The notes: generated by a model from the sequence alone, not told the origin. Shown: positions 1 through 6,385, counted from the first letter of the stretch. The stretch: DNA of 8,157 nucleotides from Comamonadaceae bacterium (GCA_947374535.1 CANCCJ010000116.1:1-8157); one strand, 5' to 3'. Numbers and translations are program-made.

Positions 1-470
1 GCATGGTCACCGATTCTGATTTCTGTTGAAATATCAAACGCAGCACCTTGTCCCCGTGCATTAGCACGGTAAGATGAATCATTAGTTAGGAAAATGGCAT
101 ACCCTATATCAATATCGCCATTCAATAATAAATTTTCCAGTCTTTGTACATCTTTTATGAAGTCATATCGGCGAAGCGGAGAGGCTGAATGAGTTTTCAA
201 TGCATACGACTCATTTCCTATCTGTTTTTCATATTCTCTTGTTACGTATTTAAGCTCCAAGCCCACCTTACAGCCATCTGCATTTGCAAAAATATCTAGT
301 TCAACTTTACCTACCTTGGATAAATATGGACGCTCTAAGCGAATATCACATTTAGAAATTTCCTGTTTAATTTTCCATGCTAATGAGTATTGAAAATCTG
401 CTTCGGAATGAAATAAAGGTCTTTCTTCAGAAAGCTCTTCCAGTATTTTTAATATCAGATTTTTATTCAT
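1..470 (-). CDS. Putative PD-(D/E)XK nuclease-fold protein, partial (C-terminus beyond left edge)
   Basis: Translating the minus strand from the ATG at 468-470 gives 156 uninterrupted codons that run off the left edge, so the C-terminus is missing. I do not recognise a named family. What can be seen is an N-terminal block HSEADFQ (residues 21-27), then ELDIF with Asp59, a beta-hairpin-like stretch, and LELKY with Glu72 and Lys74. The order E23...D59...E72-x-K74 fits the PD-(D/E)XK nuclease core, with Glu23 as a possible helix-1 acid. Later segments are RRYDFIKDVQRLE (100-112) and a hydrophobic strand GYAIFLTND (123-131). The gene is about 36% GC by hand count and uses A/T-ending codons, unlike the GC-rich core genes, which suggests horizontal acquisition. 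No good Shine-Dalgarno precedes the ATG. The frame stays open upstream to a stop at 612-614, so a longer start (for example ATG at 495-497) cannot be excluded. Nuclease fold is inference; substrate and role are unknown. Confidence 0.7.
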   Translation of the reverse strand, partial: MNKNLILKILEELSEERPLFHSEADFQYSLAWKIKQEISKCDIRLERPYLSKVGKVELDIFANADGCKVGLELKYVTREYEKQIGNESYALKTHSASPLRRYDFIKDVQRLENLLLNGDIDIGYAIFLTNDSSYRANARGQGAAFDISTEIRIGDH

Positions 471-479
471 AGGAAAACT

Positions 480-527
480 TTTATAATTAATAATCATAAC
501 TATATCAAAATGCTGCTGAGATAGCAA
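480..527 (-). promoter_or_regulatory. Overlapping sigma-70-like promoters for the nuclease-like gene
   Basis: On the minus strand there are two good matches to the sigma-70 consensus, both with 17-nt spacers. The first is TTGCTA (522-527) with TATAGT (499-504). The second is TTGATA (503-508) with TATAAA (480-485). The first would give a leader of roughly 20 nt before the ATG at 470; the second would give an almost leaderless message. The region is AT-rich, so chance matches are likelier than usual. No transcription data are available. Confidence 0.5.
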
Positions 528-590
528 ATATTTCCAAACGAAGCGTCTAAACTCTTTACCGCTCGAATTACCGTCCCGTAACGACACGGT

Positions 591-606
591 TGTTCTACGT
601 AGAACA
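591..606. repeat. Perfect 16-bp palindrome, possible operator
   Basis: TGTTCTACGTAGAACA reads identically on both strands. It lies in the 180-nt gap between the HTH-protein stop and the nuclease-like gene, about 65 bp upstream of the stronger promoter candidate. A gapless perfect dyad of this length suits a dimeric DNA-binding protein better than a terminator, because it leaves no loop and no T-tract follows. A weak 5-bp inverted repeat (ACCGT 570-574, ACGGT 586-590) sits beside it. The rest of the 471-650 gap shows nothing else I can support. Confidence 0.45.
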
Positions 607-650
607 CGCCATCACTTGTCCTTTGAAATGACATGACGACACCATGAAGT

Positions 651-956
651 TCATTCAAACCACAGGTCTAACAACTCTGGTTCAACCTTCAGTGTCAATC
701 GTTCCATCCTCTGTTTGCCTTTCTTGTAGATGGAATACACATGCTCAGCACCTAACAAGCATCCATTGACCGAGCGTGTGCCTGACTTCGTCAACAGCTT
801 GGCAATCGCTTCAAAGGTCAGTTGATCTCGTTCGCGTAACAAGTAGACCCTATCAAACAATCGTTGCTGACTGTTTGAGTAGGGTCCAATGAAAAGCGCT
901 TTGCTTTTGAGTTTGACGACGATGACTACTTGTTTGAGATCGTCAAAATTACTCAC
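651..956 (-). CDS. Small putative helix-turn-helix protein
   Basis: This 101-residue protein is read from a GTG at 954-956 to a TGA at 651-653. I do not recognise a named family. Residues 36-83 (from RVYLLRERDQLTFEAIAKLL, through G59 and the SVNG turn, to HVYSIYKKGKQR) resemble the DNA-binding helix-turn-helix at the end of serine recombinases (LR..GLSF.AIA..L...G....G....V..I). There is no catalytic recombinase domain. The N-terminus (residues 7-24) is beta-rich and basic. The start lies 8 nt after the glmS stop, and a GGAG inside the last glmS codons sits 11 nt upstream, so translation coupled to glmS and a shared transcript are plausible. GC is about 47% in the section counted, between the core genes and the AT-rich gene downstream. 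DNA binding is inference; a regulator or a remnant of a mobile element are both possible. Confidence 0.65.
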   Translation of the reverse strand: MSNFDDLKQVVIVVKLKSKALFIGPYSNSQQRLFDRVYLLRERDQLTFEAIAKLLTKSGTRSVNGCLLGAEHVYSIYKKGKQRMERLTLKVEPELLDLWFE

Positions 957-964
957 TAGCTGAA

Positions 965-1000
965 CTACTCCACGGTGACAGACTTCGCCAAATTCCTAGG
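965..1000 (-). other. glmS 3' end, candidate attTn7 recognition sequence
   Basis: The last codons of glmS encode [13 protein letters not shown], whose [11 protein letters not shown] end matches what I recall of the E. coli GlmS C-terminus. In Tn7, TnsD binds this conserved stretch and insertion occurs about 25 bp past the stop codon. The equivalent point here (near 940) falls inside the small HTH gene. I see no Tn7-type end or target duplication nearby, so the site appears unoccupied. That it can serve as a target is inferred from conservation. Confidence 0.4.
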
Positions 1001-2872
1001 CTTATCCACATCCGTGCCACGCGCGCACGCTGTGTGATAACTCAGCAACTGCAAGGGCACGACGTGCAAGATGGGTGAGAGCACACCGTAGTGCTCAGGC
1101 ATGCGAATGACGTTCACGCCTTCGCTGCTTTCAATCTTCGTATCGCCATCGGCCAGCACATACAGCACGCCGCCACGGGCGCGCACTTCTTGCATGTTGC
1201 TCTTGAGTTTTTCTAGCAACGCGTCGTTGGGCGCCACCGTCACCACAGGCATGGCACTGGTGACCAGTGCCAAGGGGCCGTGCTTTAACTCGCCCGCGGC
1301 ATAGGCCTCGGCGTGGATGTAGGTGATTTCTTTAAGCTTCAACGCGCCTTCAAGGGCGATGGGGTAATGCGTGCCACGGCCCAAGAACAAAGCATTTTCT
1401 TTACTGGCAAATTCTTGCGACCACGCGATGAGCTGCGGCTCGAGCGCCAGCACCGCTTGCAAAGCGGCGGGCAAGTGGCGCATGTCTTTGATGTGCGACG
1501 CCTCTTGCGCGTCCGTCAAACGGCCTTTGGTTTGTGCCAAAGCCAAGGTCAACAAAAACAAACCCGCGAGTTGCGTGGTGAAGGCTTTGGTGGACGCCAC
1601 GCCAATCTCTGCACCCGCACGCGTGACGTAGGCCAACTTGCACTCGCGCACCATGGCGCTGGTGGACACATTGCAAATGGTGAGCGTTTTGTCCATGCCC
1701 AAACCTTGCGCGTGGCGCAACGCGGCCAAGGTGTCGGCCGTCTCGCCCGACTGACTGATGGTGACCACCAAGCTGTTGGGGTTGGGCACCGATTCGCGGT
1801 AGCGGTATTCGCTGGCAATCTCGACTTGGCAAGGTATTTTGGCAATCGCCTCGATCCAATACTTGGCCACGCAGCCGCTGTAGTAGCTGGTGCCGCAGGC
1901 GAGGATGAGCACGTTGTCGATGGCTTTGAACACCGAGTAAGCGCCGTCACCAAACAACTCAGGCGTGATGCCCTCGATGCCTTCGAGCGTGTCGGCAATG
2001 GCACGCGGTTGCTCGAAAATTTCTTTTTGCATGTAGTGGCGATACGGGCCCAACTCTGCCGCACCGCTGTGCGCTTGCACGGTTTTCACTTCGCGCGTGA
2101 CGGCTTTGTGGTGGCGGTCTTGCACCCAGTACTTCCCAATTTGAATGTCCACCACATCGCCCTCTTCGAGGTACACGATTTGGTCGGTCACACCCGCCAA
2201 GGCCATGGCATCGCTGGCGAGAAAGGTTTCGCTGTGCGCTTTGCCCACACCCAAGATGAGGGGCGAGCCTGCGCGTGCGCCAATCACGCGGTGCGGCTCG
2301 TCTTTGTGGAACACGGCAATGGCGTACGCGCCGTGCAGTTGAACAATGGCGGCTTTGACCGCTTCAAACAAATCGCCGTTGTAGAGGCTGTCCACCAAGT
2401 GGGCGATGACCTCGGTGTCGGTTTGGCTTAAAAACTCATAGCCCTTGGCTTGCAGCGCGGCGCGCAGCTCGTCGTGGTTTTCGATGATGCCGTTGTGGAC
2501 CAGGGCCACACGCCCCGGCTTGTTCGGGGCGTCTTTCCCATCTTGGCCGGCTTTGTACTCCCCCGCGCCAGCCCCCGTGCCGTGGCTGAAGTGGGGGTGC
2601 GCGTTGTGCACCGCGGGCGCACCGTGCGTAGCCCAGCGCGTGTGGGCAATGCCAATGCCGCCTTCGATGTGGTCGACTTTCACCTGATCCATCAGCTCAG
2701 ACACACGCGCCGTGCTGCGCGCACGCTGCAAGCCGCCCTGCTTGGCCCCCAAACTGGCCGAATGCACCGCCACGCCGCACGAGTCGTAGCCACGGTATTC
2801 CAGCCGCTGCAAGCCTTGCACAAGAATGGGAACGATATTGCGGGTAGAAACGGCGCCGACGATGCCACACAT
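965..2872 (-). CDS. glmS: Glutamine--fructose-6-phosphate aminotransferase (isomerizing)
   Basis: GlmS makes glucosamine-6-phosphate from fructose-6-phosphate and glutamine in the cytoplasm, the committed step towards UDP-GlcNAc. The start is the ATG at 2870-2872, not the in-frame GTG three codons upstream: it places the nucleophile Cys2 directly after the cleaved Met (MCGIVGAV) and has AGGAG at an 8-nt spacing. The protein is 635 residues against 609 in E. coli. The glutaminase domain shows RLEYRGYDS (23-31), HTRWATHG (77-84) and HNGIIENH (126-133). Two SIS isomerase domains follow, with ACGTSYYSG (325-333), SQSGET (373-378), ASTKAFTTQ (426-434) and a catalytic region EGALKLKE to [14 protein letters not shown] (508-533). 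The C-terminus [13 protein letters not shown] is intact. A Gly/Lys-rich insertion at residues 98-121 interrupts the glutaminase domain just before the HNGIIEN loop. Divergent from the Lrp-like gene; no terminator is visible after the stop. Confidence 0.98.
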   Translation of the reverse strand: MCGIVGAVSTRNIVPILVQGLQRLEYRGYDSCGVAVHSASLGAKQGGLQRARSTARVSELMDQVKVDHIEGGIGIAHTRWATHGAPAVHNAHPHFSHGTGAGAGEYKAGQDGKDAPNKPGRVALVHNGIIENHDELRAALQAKGYEFLSQTDTEVIAHLVDSLYNGDLFEAVKAAIVQLHGAYAIAVFHKDEPHRVIGARAGSPLILGVGKAHSETFLASDAMALAGVTDQIVYLEEGDVVDIQIGKYWVQDRHHKAVTREVKTVQAHSGAAELGPYRHYMQKEIFEQPRAIADTLEGIEGITPELFGDGAYSVFKAIDNVLILACGTSYYSGCVAKYWIEAIAKIPCQVEIASEYRYRESVPNPNSLVVTISQSGETADTLAALRHAQGLGMDKTLTICNVSTSAMVRECKLAYVTRAGAEIGVASTKAFTTQLAGLFLLTLALAQTKGRLTDAQEASHIKDMRHLPAALQAVLALEPQLIAWSQEFASKENALFLGRGTHYPIALEGALKLKEITYIHAEAYAAGELKHGPLALVTSAMPVVTVAPNDALLEKLKSNMQEVRARGGVLYVLADGDTKIESSEGVNVIRMPEHYGVLSPILHVVPLQLLSYHTACARGTDVDKPRNLAKSVTVE

Positions 2873-2880
2873 AAAGAGCA

Positions 2881-2885
2881 CTCCT
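2881..2885 (-). promoter_or_regulatory. glmS Shine-Dalgarno
   Basis: AGGAG on the minus strand lies 8 nt upstream of the ATG at 2870-2872. It is too close to the upstream GTG (2879-2881) to serve it, and so decides the start that leaves Cys next to the initiator Met. Confidence 0.85.
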
Positions 2886-2948
2886 GAATTGGGTTGCCCG
2901 AATATTAGGCGTCACTTAGAGAAATTTCTTGTGTATTTTTTCTATTAT

Positions 2949-3000
2949 TTGAATTAAAATTACATAAATAGCATATTTTGGAATTTAATTTCAATTAAAG
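2949..3000. promoter_or_regulatory. AT-rich glmS/Lrp-like control region with repeated TTNAATTAAA motifs
   Basis: The divergent intergenic region (2873-3007) is strongly AT-rich from about 2920. It contains TTGAATTAAAATT (2949-2961), an inverted copy matching at 11 of 13 positions at 2982-2994, and a direct partial copy TTCAATTAAAG (2990-3000). A weak plus-strand promoter, TTGAAT (2949-2954) with CATATT (2972-2977) at a 17-nt spacer, overlaps the first copy. I found no convincing minus-strand promoter for glmS. Lrp/AsnC regulators typically bind AT-rich, degenerate repeated sites and often autoregulate, so these copies are candidate operators. This is inference, because repeats arise easily in such AT-rich DNA. 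Confidence 0.4.
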
Positions 3001-3007
3001 TATTTAT

Positions 3008-3499
3008 ATGGAACAAGAATTTCTAGATGACACCGATTTGAAGCTGCTCGACGCCCTGCAGCACGACGCCACCCTCAGCAATGTGGCCTTGGCCGAACGC
3101 CTAAAAATCTCGCCCCCCACCTGTCTGCGCCGCGTGAAGCGCCTGACCGACGGAGGTTGGATTGAACGACAAATCGCGGTGCTGAGTTCCGACAAATTGG
3201 GCGAGGCGCTGGGCCACGGCCTGACCGCTTTGGTAGAGGTGACGCTAGACGCCCAAGGCACGGAGCACCTCGACGCCTTCGAACAACGCGCCGTGGCAGA
3301 CGACGCCGTGCAGCAATGTTGGCGCGTGTCGCCTGGGCCTGACTTTGTATTGGTGGTGCAAGCGGCAGACATGCCCAACTACTTGGCCATCACGCAGCGC
3401 CTGCTGACGCAGGATGCGAATGTGCGGAATGTGAAAGCGTTTTTTGCGACCAAGCAGGCGAAGTTCACCAGTACTTGGCCTGTGTTGCGCAACAGGTAA
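3008..3499 (+). CDS. Lrp/AsnC-family transcriptional regulator
   Basis: This is a 163-residue cytoplasmic DNA-binding protein of the feast/famine regulator family. Residues 6-17 (LDDTDLKLLDAL) and the winged helix-turn-helix at about 23-52 (LSNVALAERLKISPPTCLRR, then VKRLTDGGWI) are typical. The ISPPTCLRRVKRL recognition helix is close to that of Lrp. A C-terminal RAM (effector-binding, oligomerisation) domain spans about 72-158, with SPGPDFVLVV (108-117) as its central strand. The length is usual for the family. The Shine-Dalgarno is weak (AAAG, 7 nt before the ATG). The gene is divergent from glmS and ends directly against the glmU stop codon, so it is placed to control glmS, itself, or both. 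The effector, probably an amino acid by family precedent, cannot be read from sequence, so no gene symbol is given. Confidence 0.93.
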   Translation: MEQEFLDDTDLKLLDALQHDATLSNVALAERLKISPPTCLRRVKRLTDGGWIERQIAVLSSDKLGEALGHGLTALVEVTLDAQGTEHLDAFEQRAVADDAVQQCWRVSPGPDFVLVVQAADMPNYLAITQRLLTQDANVRNVKAFFATKQAKFTSTWPVLRNR

Positions 3500-4897
3500 C
3501 TAAGCCTTGGGAAGTTTCTCAGGCCGCTTGTAATTGGGAATGCTCACTTGCTTGCCCCGCGCCACGCTCAGTGCGCCGGGCTCTGTGCTCTTGGTGATGG
3601 TCGAGCCGCCGCCCACGGTGCCGCCAGCGCCGATGGTGACGGGCGCCACCAGCACGCAGTTGCTACCCACATGCACATCGGCTTCGATGACGGTGCGGTG
3701 CTTATTTGCGCCGTCATAGTTGGCGGTGATGCTGCCTGCGCCGTAGTTGACACGCTCGCCCACCGTGGCGTCGCCCAAGTAGGCCAAGTGGTTGGCTTTT
3801 GCGCCTTTGGCTAGGGTGGAGTTTTTCACCTCCACAAAGTTGCCAATGTGCACGTCTGCCGCCAGTTGTGCGCCAGGGCGCAAGCGGGCGAAGGGGCCAA
3901 TGAGGGCACCCTCACCCACTGTCACGCCCAGCTTTTCGCCATCGATGTGGGTGAAGGGGTGAATCACCGCGCCCGCTTCAATCGTGCAGTTGGCGATGAC
4001 GCAGTTCGCGCCAATCTTCACGCCTTGGCCGAGCGACACAGACCCAAGAAAGATGCAATTCACATCAATCTCTACGTCTTGTGCACAAGTCAAATTACCG
4101 CGCACATCCAAGCGTGCGGGGTCGATAATGCGCACGCCGTCGGCCATCAAGGCATGGGCTTGACGCAGTTGAAACGTGCGCTCCAACTCAGCCAATTGCG
4201 TGGGGCTGTTGACACCTGCGACTTGCGCCACGTCTTTGATTTTGTGGGCTACCACAGGCACGCCATCGGCCTCGGCGAACTTGACCACATCGGTCAAATA
4301 AAACTCTTGCTGCGCGTTGTGGTTATCCAAACGCGCCAGCCAAGGTTTGAGCAGCTTGGCAGGCACCGCCATGATGCCGCTGTACACCTCTTGAATGGCC
4401 AGCTGCTCTACGTTGGCATCTTTGTGCTCCACGATGGCGTGCACTTGTCCACTTGGGCTGCGCACGATACGGCCGTAGCCTGTGGGGTCGGCAAAGTCGA
4501 TGGTCAAGAGCGCCAGCTGTTTGCCGTCACACAAGTCAAGCAAGGCTTGCAGTGTGTCGGCTTGCGTCAAAGGCACGTCCCCCGACAGCACCACCACCAC
4601 GCCGTCATCGGCCAAAAAAGGCACAGCTTGTTGCACGGCATGGCCTGTGCCAAGCTGGGGCATTTGGCGAGCGAATTGCAAGTTGTCAGCGGCGTTCGCG
4701 GCTAGCAAAGTTGGCTCAACCTGATCAGCACCATGACCGGTGATGACGATGGTGTGACGCGCCTTCAAGGTACGCGCGGTGTCAATCACATGCTGTACCA
4801 AAGCCTTACCCGCGAGCGGGTGCAAAACTTTAGGCATACTGCTCTTCATACGGGTGCCTTTGCCGGCAGCCATGATCACCACATCCAAAGCCGTCAT
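3500..4897 (-). CDS. glmU: Bifunctional GlcNAc-1-P uridyltransferase / glucosamine-1-P acetyltransferase
   Basis: GlmU acetylates glucosamine-1-phosphate with acetyl-CoA and then couples it to UTP, giving UDP-GlcNAc for peptidoglycan and lipopolysaccharide. The N-terminal uridyltransferase domain carries MAAGKGTRM (9-17) and PKVLHPLAGK (22-31), plus QLGTGHAVQQ (81-90), the metal-binding Asp in SGDVPL (D107) and NAQQEFYLTD (194-203). The left-handed beta-helix acetyltransferase domain covers about 255-445, with LRPG (R340), VEVKNS (K358), the catalytic-type His in NHLAYLGD (H370, Y373) and NYGAGSITANYDG (384-396). The 465 residues compare with 456 in E. coli. The start ATG at 4895-4897 is chosen because AAGGA lies 8 nt upstream. 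An ATG at 4904-4906 abuts that AAGGA, and longer forms only add an unconserved leader. The stop directly abuts that of the Lrp-like gene. The start overlaps the divergent lipoprotein start, so the promoter must lie inside that gene. Confidence 0.97.
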   Translation of the reverse strand: MTALDVVIMAAGKGTRMKSSMPKVLHPLAGKALVQHVIDTARTLKARHTIVITGHGADQVEPTLLAANAADNLQFARQMPQLGTGHAVQQAVPFLADDGVVVVLSGDVPLTQADTLQALLDLCDGKQLALLTIDFADPTGYGRIVRSPSGQVHAIVEHKDANVEQLAIQEVYSGIMAVPAKLLKPWLARLDNHNAQQEFYLTDVVKFAEADGVPVVAHKIKDVAQVAGVNSPTQLAELERTFQLRQAHALMADGVRIIDPARLDVRGNLTCAQDVEIDVNCIFLGSVSLGQGVKIGANCVIANCTIEAGAVIHPFTHIDGEKLGVTVGEGALIGPFARLRPGAQLAADVHIGNFVEVKNSTLAKGAKANHLAYLGDATVGERVNYGAGSITANYDGANKHRTVIEADVHVGSNCVLVAPVTIGAGGTVGGGSTITKSTEPGALSVARGKQVSIPNYKRPEKLPKA

Positions 4898-5795
4898 GTC
4901 ATTCATCCTTATCTTGCGCAGAATTATCCGCCATGCCTCTGTCTGGCTGGTGTTGGCTGCGCTGGTCGGTTTGAGTGGCTGCAGCACCCTCAAGCTGGTC
5001 TACAACAGCAGTGACGACTTGGTGTACTGGTGGCTCGATGGCTACGCTGATTTGCAAGACGGCCAAAAGCAATTCACCCGCGAAGCACTGACCGATCTCC
5101 AGCGTTGGCATCGCCAGCAGCAACTGCCCGAATACGTCGCCTTGCTCAAACGCATGCAAGCCATGGCCCCGAACGACATCACACCCGCACAAGTGTGCGC
5201 GGTGACTGAGGACATGAGAAGCAGTTTCATCCGCCTGCTGCGTTACGTCGAGCCCGCTACAGCACAGCTTGCAGTACAACTCGGCCCCGATCAACTGCGC
5301 AGCGTGCGCAAACGCTTCGACAAAACAAACAAAACTTGGAAAGAAGACTGGCTCGACCCAGATGCCGAAGAGCGCCTACGCTACCGCACCAAGCAAGCCA
5401 CCAACCGGCTTGAAGATTTTTACGGCCGCTTAGATAAACAACAACGCGAGGTGTTGCACCAATGGCTAAGCACCTCCCTGTTTGACCCAGCGCTCAGCTA
5501 CGCCGAGCGTGAACGCCGCCAAGTCGACACGCTACAAACCTTGCAGCGCATCACGCAAGAGGCTGGGGCTGGCCATAAACAAGAACCCGCTCAGCAGCAA
5601 CTGCGTGGCTTGGTCGACCGCAGCTTCACCCCCCCCAATGAACGCTTGCGCACTTACAGCAAAGCACTCTGGCAAGAAAACTGCGAAGGCTTTGCCAAGC
5701 TGCACAACAGCACCACCCCTGCGCAGCGCCAGAACATGGTGGAAACACTACGCGGCTACGAAAACGATTTCAAAATCTTAATGACGAAGAAATAG
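4896..5795 (+). CDS. DUF6279-type lipoprotein of unknown function
   Basis: A 299-residue predicted lipoprotein. The N-terminus has a basic region (RRIIRHAS, 8-15), a hydrophobic core (VWLVLAALVG) and a lipobox LSGC, with Cys29 as the predicted lipidated residue. The mature protein begins CSTLKLVYNSSDDLVYWWLD, then has a Q/R-rich helical stretch with LTDLQRWHRQQQLPEY (65-80). This pattern (Y-N...WWLD.Y.D, then LQ.WHR..LP.Y) fits my memory of DUF6279-type proteins. The rest is charged, largely helical and rich in Gln and Arg. Function is unknown. The ATG at 4896-4898 is the only ATG that fits the signal peptide, but it lacks a clear Shine-Dalgarno; a TTG at 4914-4916 would still give a usable signal. 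A run of eight C residues at 5629-5636 encodes Thr-Pro-Pro (245-247). Its stop lies 1 nt from the stop of the facing folate gene. Confidence 0.85.
   Translation: MSFILILRRIIRHASVWLVLAALVGLSGCSTLKLVYNSSDDLVYWWLDGYADLQDGQKQFTREALTDLQRWHRQQQLPEYVALLKRMQAMAPNDITPAQVCAVTEDMRSSFIRLLRYVEPATAQLAVQLGPDQLRSVRKRFDKTNKTWKEDWLDPDAEERLRYRTKQATNRLEDFYGRLDKQQREVLHQWLSTSLFDPALSYAERERRQVDTLQTLQRITQEAGAGHKQEPAQQQLRGLVDRSFTPPNERLRTYSKALWQENCEGFAKLHNSTTPAQRQNMVETLRGYENDFKILMTKK
4906..4910 (-). promoter_or_regulatory. glmU Shine-Dalgarno
   Basis: AAGGA on the minus strand lies 8 nt before the ATG at 4895-4897, the same spacing as at glmS. It lies within codons 4-5 of the opposing lipoprotein gene, so the two genes share these bases in different roles. 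Confidence 0.75.
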
Positions 5796-5796
5796 A

Positions 5797-6372
5797 TCAA
5801 ACCATCGGCCAGACCACGCCGTTGTCATTCAAGAGTGCGTCCAGCGGCATGTCATGCGGCTCGGGCATCAGGTCAGGCAAAAACCCGTGGGTAAAGCCCA
5901 AACCAGCGGTGAACGGCTTGGGCTGCAAGGTGGCCAGGGTGCGGTCATAAAAACCACCGCCATAGCCCAAACGAAAACCGCCAGGCCCGTAGCCCACGCA
6001 AGGCACAAACAACAAGGTGGGCACCACCACTTCGGTATCTTTGGGTTTGGGAATGCCGTAGGCATCTTCTTCCATGGGACAGCCCGGATACCAAGCATGG
6101 AACGTGAGTGTTTTGTGCGCTTTGTCGACCACAGGCAATCCAATACGACGGCGTTGTGGCTCCTCCAGCAATTCACCATCTTCTTTCCAGCGGTGCAGCA
6201 CAGGCAGCGGGTCAAACTCGCCTTTGATGGGCCAATAGGCACCAATCACTGTATCGGGGCGATCGAACAGCCAAATGCGCATCACGCGTTGCAACAGGTC
6301 AGCCCGTTCCAGCCGGTCGGGCAAGTTCAAACGCTCTTCAATGAGCTGCTGGCGCAAGGTTTTTTTGTCCAC
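5797..6372 (-). CDS. 5-formyltetrahydrofolate cyclo-ligase family protein
   Basis: A 191-residue cytoplasmic protein of the 5-FCL (methenyltetrahydrofolate synthetase, YgfA) family, which uses ATP to convert 5-formyl-THF to 5,10-methenyl-THF and so recycles an inhibitory folate. Seen features are a basic N-terminal helix (KKTLRQQLIEERL, 3-15), YWPIKGEFD (46-54), YGIPKP (105-110) and the signature GPGGFRLGYGGGFYDR (129-144), followed by GLGF (157-160) and the C-terminal HDMPLDALL (173-181). Length is normal. The GTG at 6370-6372 is the first start in frame, since a TGA lies just upstream; it has no clear Shine-Dalgarno. A run of seven A residues follows in codons 3-5. The gene is divergent from the transglycosylase gene with a 13-nt gap and convergent with the lipoprotein gene. 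Family assignment is firm; the exact substrate is by family. Confidence 0.92.
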   Translation of the reverse strand: MDKKTLRQQLIEERLNLPDRLERADLLQRVMRIWLFDRPDTVIGAYWPIKGEFDPLPVLHRWKEDGELLEEPQRRRIGLPVVDKAHKTLTFHAWYPGCPMEEDAYGIPKPKDTEVVVPTLLFVPCVGYGPGGFRLGYGGGFYDRTLATLQPKPFTAGLGFTHGFLPDLMPEPHDMPLDALLNDNGVVWPMV

Positions 6373-6385
6373 AGATAATCAGGTC

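Noticed and set aside
900..964. Inserted Tn7-like element at the glmS 3' end
   Set aside because: No TGT/ACA terminal sequences, repeated transposase-binding sites or target duplication are visible next to the glmS stop; only the potential target is present.
1313..2431. 372-codon plus-strand open frame antisense to glmS
   Set aside because: It lies wholly opposite a confidently identified glmS, has no recognisable domain, and is the expected shadow of GC-rich codon use.
2882..2950. A definite glmS promoter on the minus strand
   Set aside because: Candidate -10 boxes such as TAATAT near 2900-2905 lack a matching -35 at proper spacing; not strong enough to annotate.
2873..3007. glmS ribozyme/riboswitch upstream of glmS
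   Set aside because: This element is known from Gram-positive bacteria; the leader here is short and AT-rich, with no sign of the conserved pseudoknotted core.
3483..3494. Palindrome TGTTGCGCAACA as a bidirectional terminator
   Set aside because: It lies inside the Lrp-like coding sequence, has no loop in its perfect form and is not followed by a T-tract on either strand.
3848..4705. 285-codon plus-strand open frame antisense to glmU
   Set aside because: It is a shadow of the conserved glmU frame, His/Arg/Gln-rich with no family resemblance.
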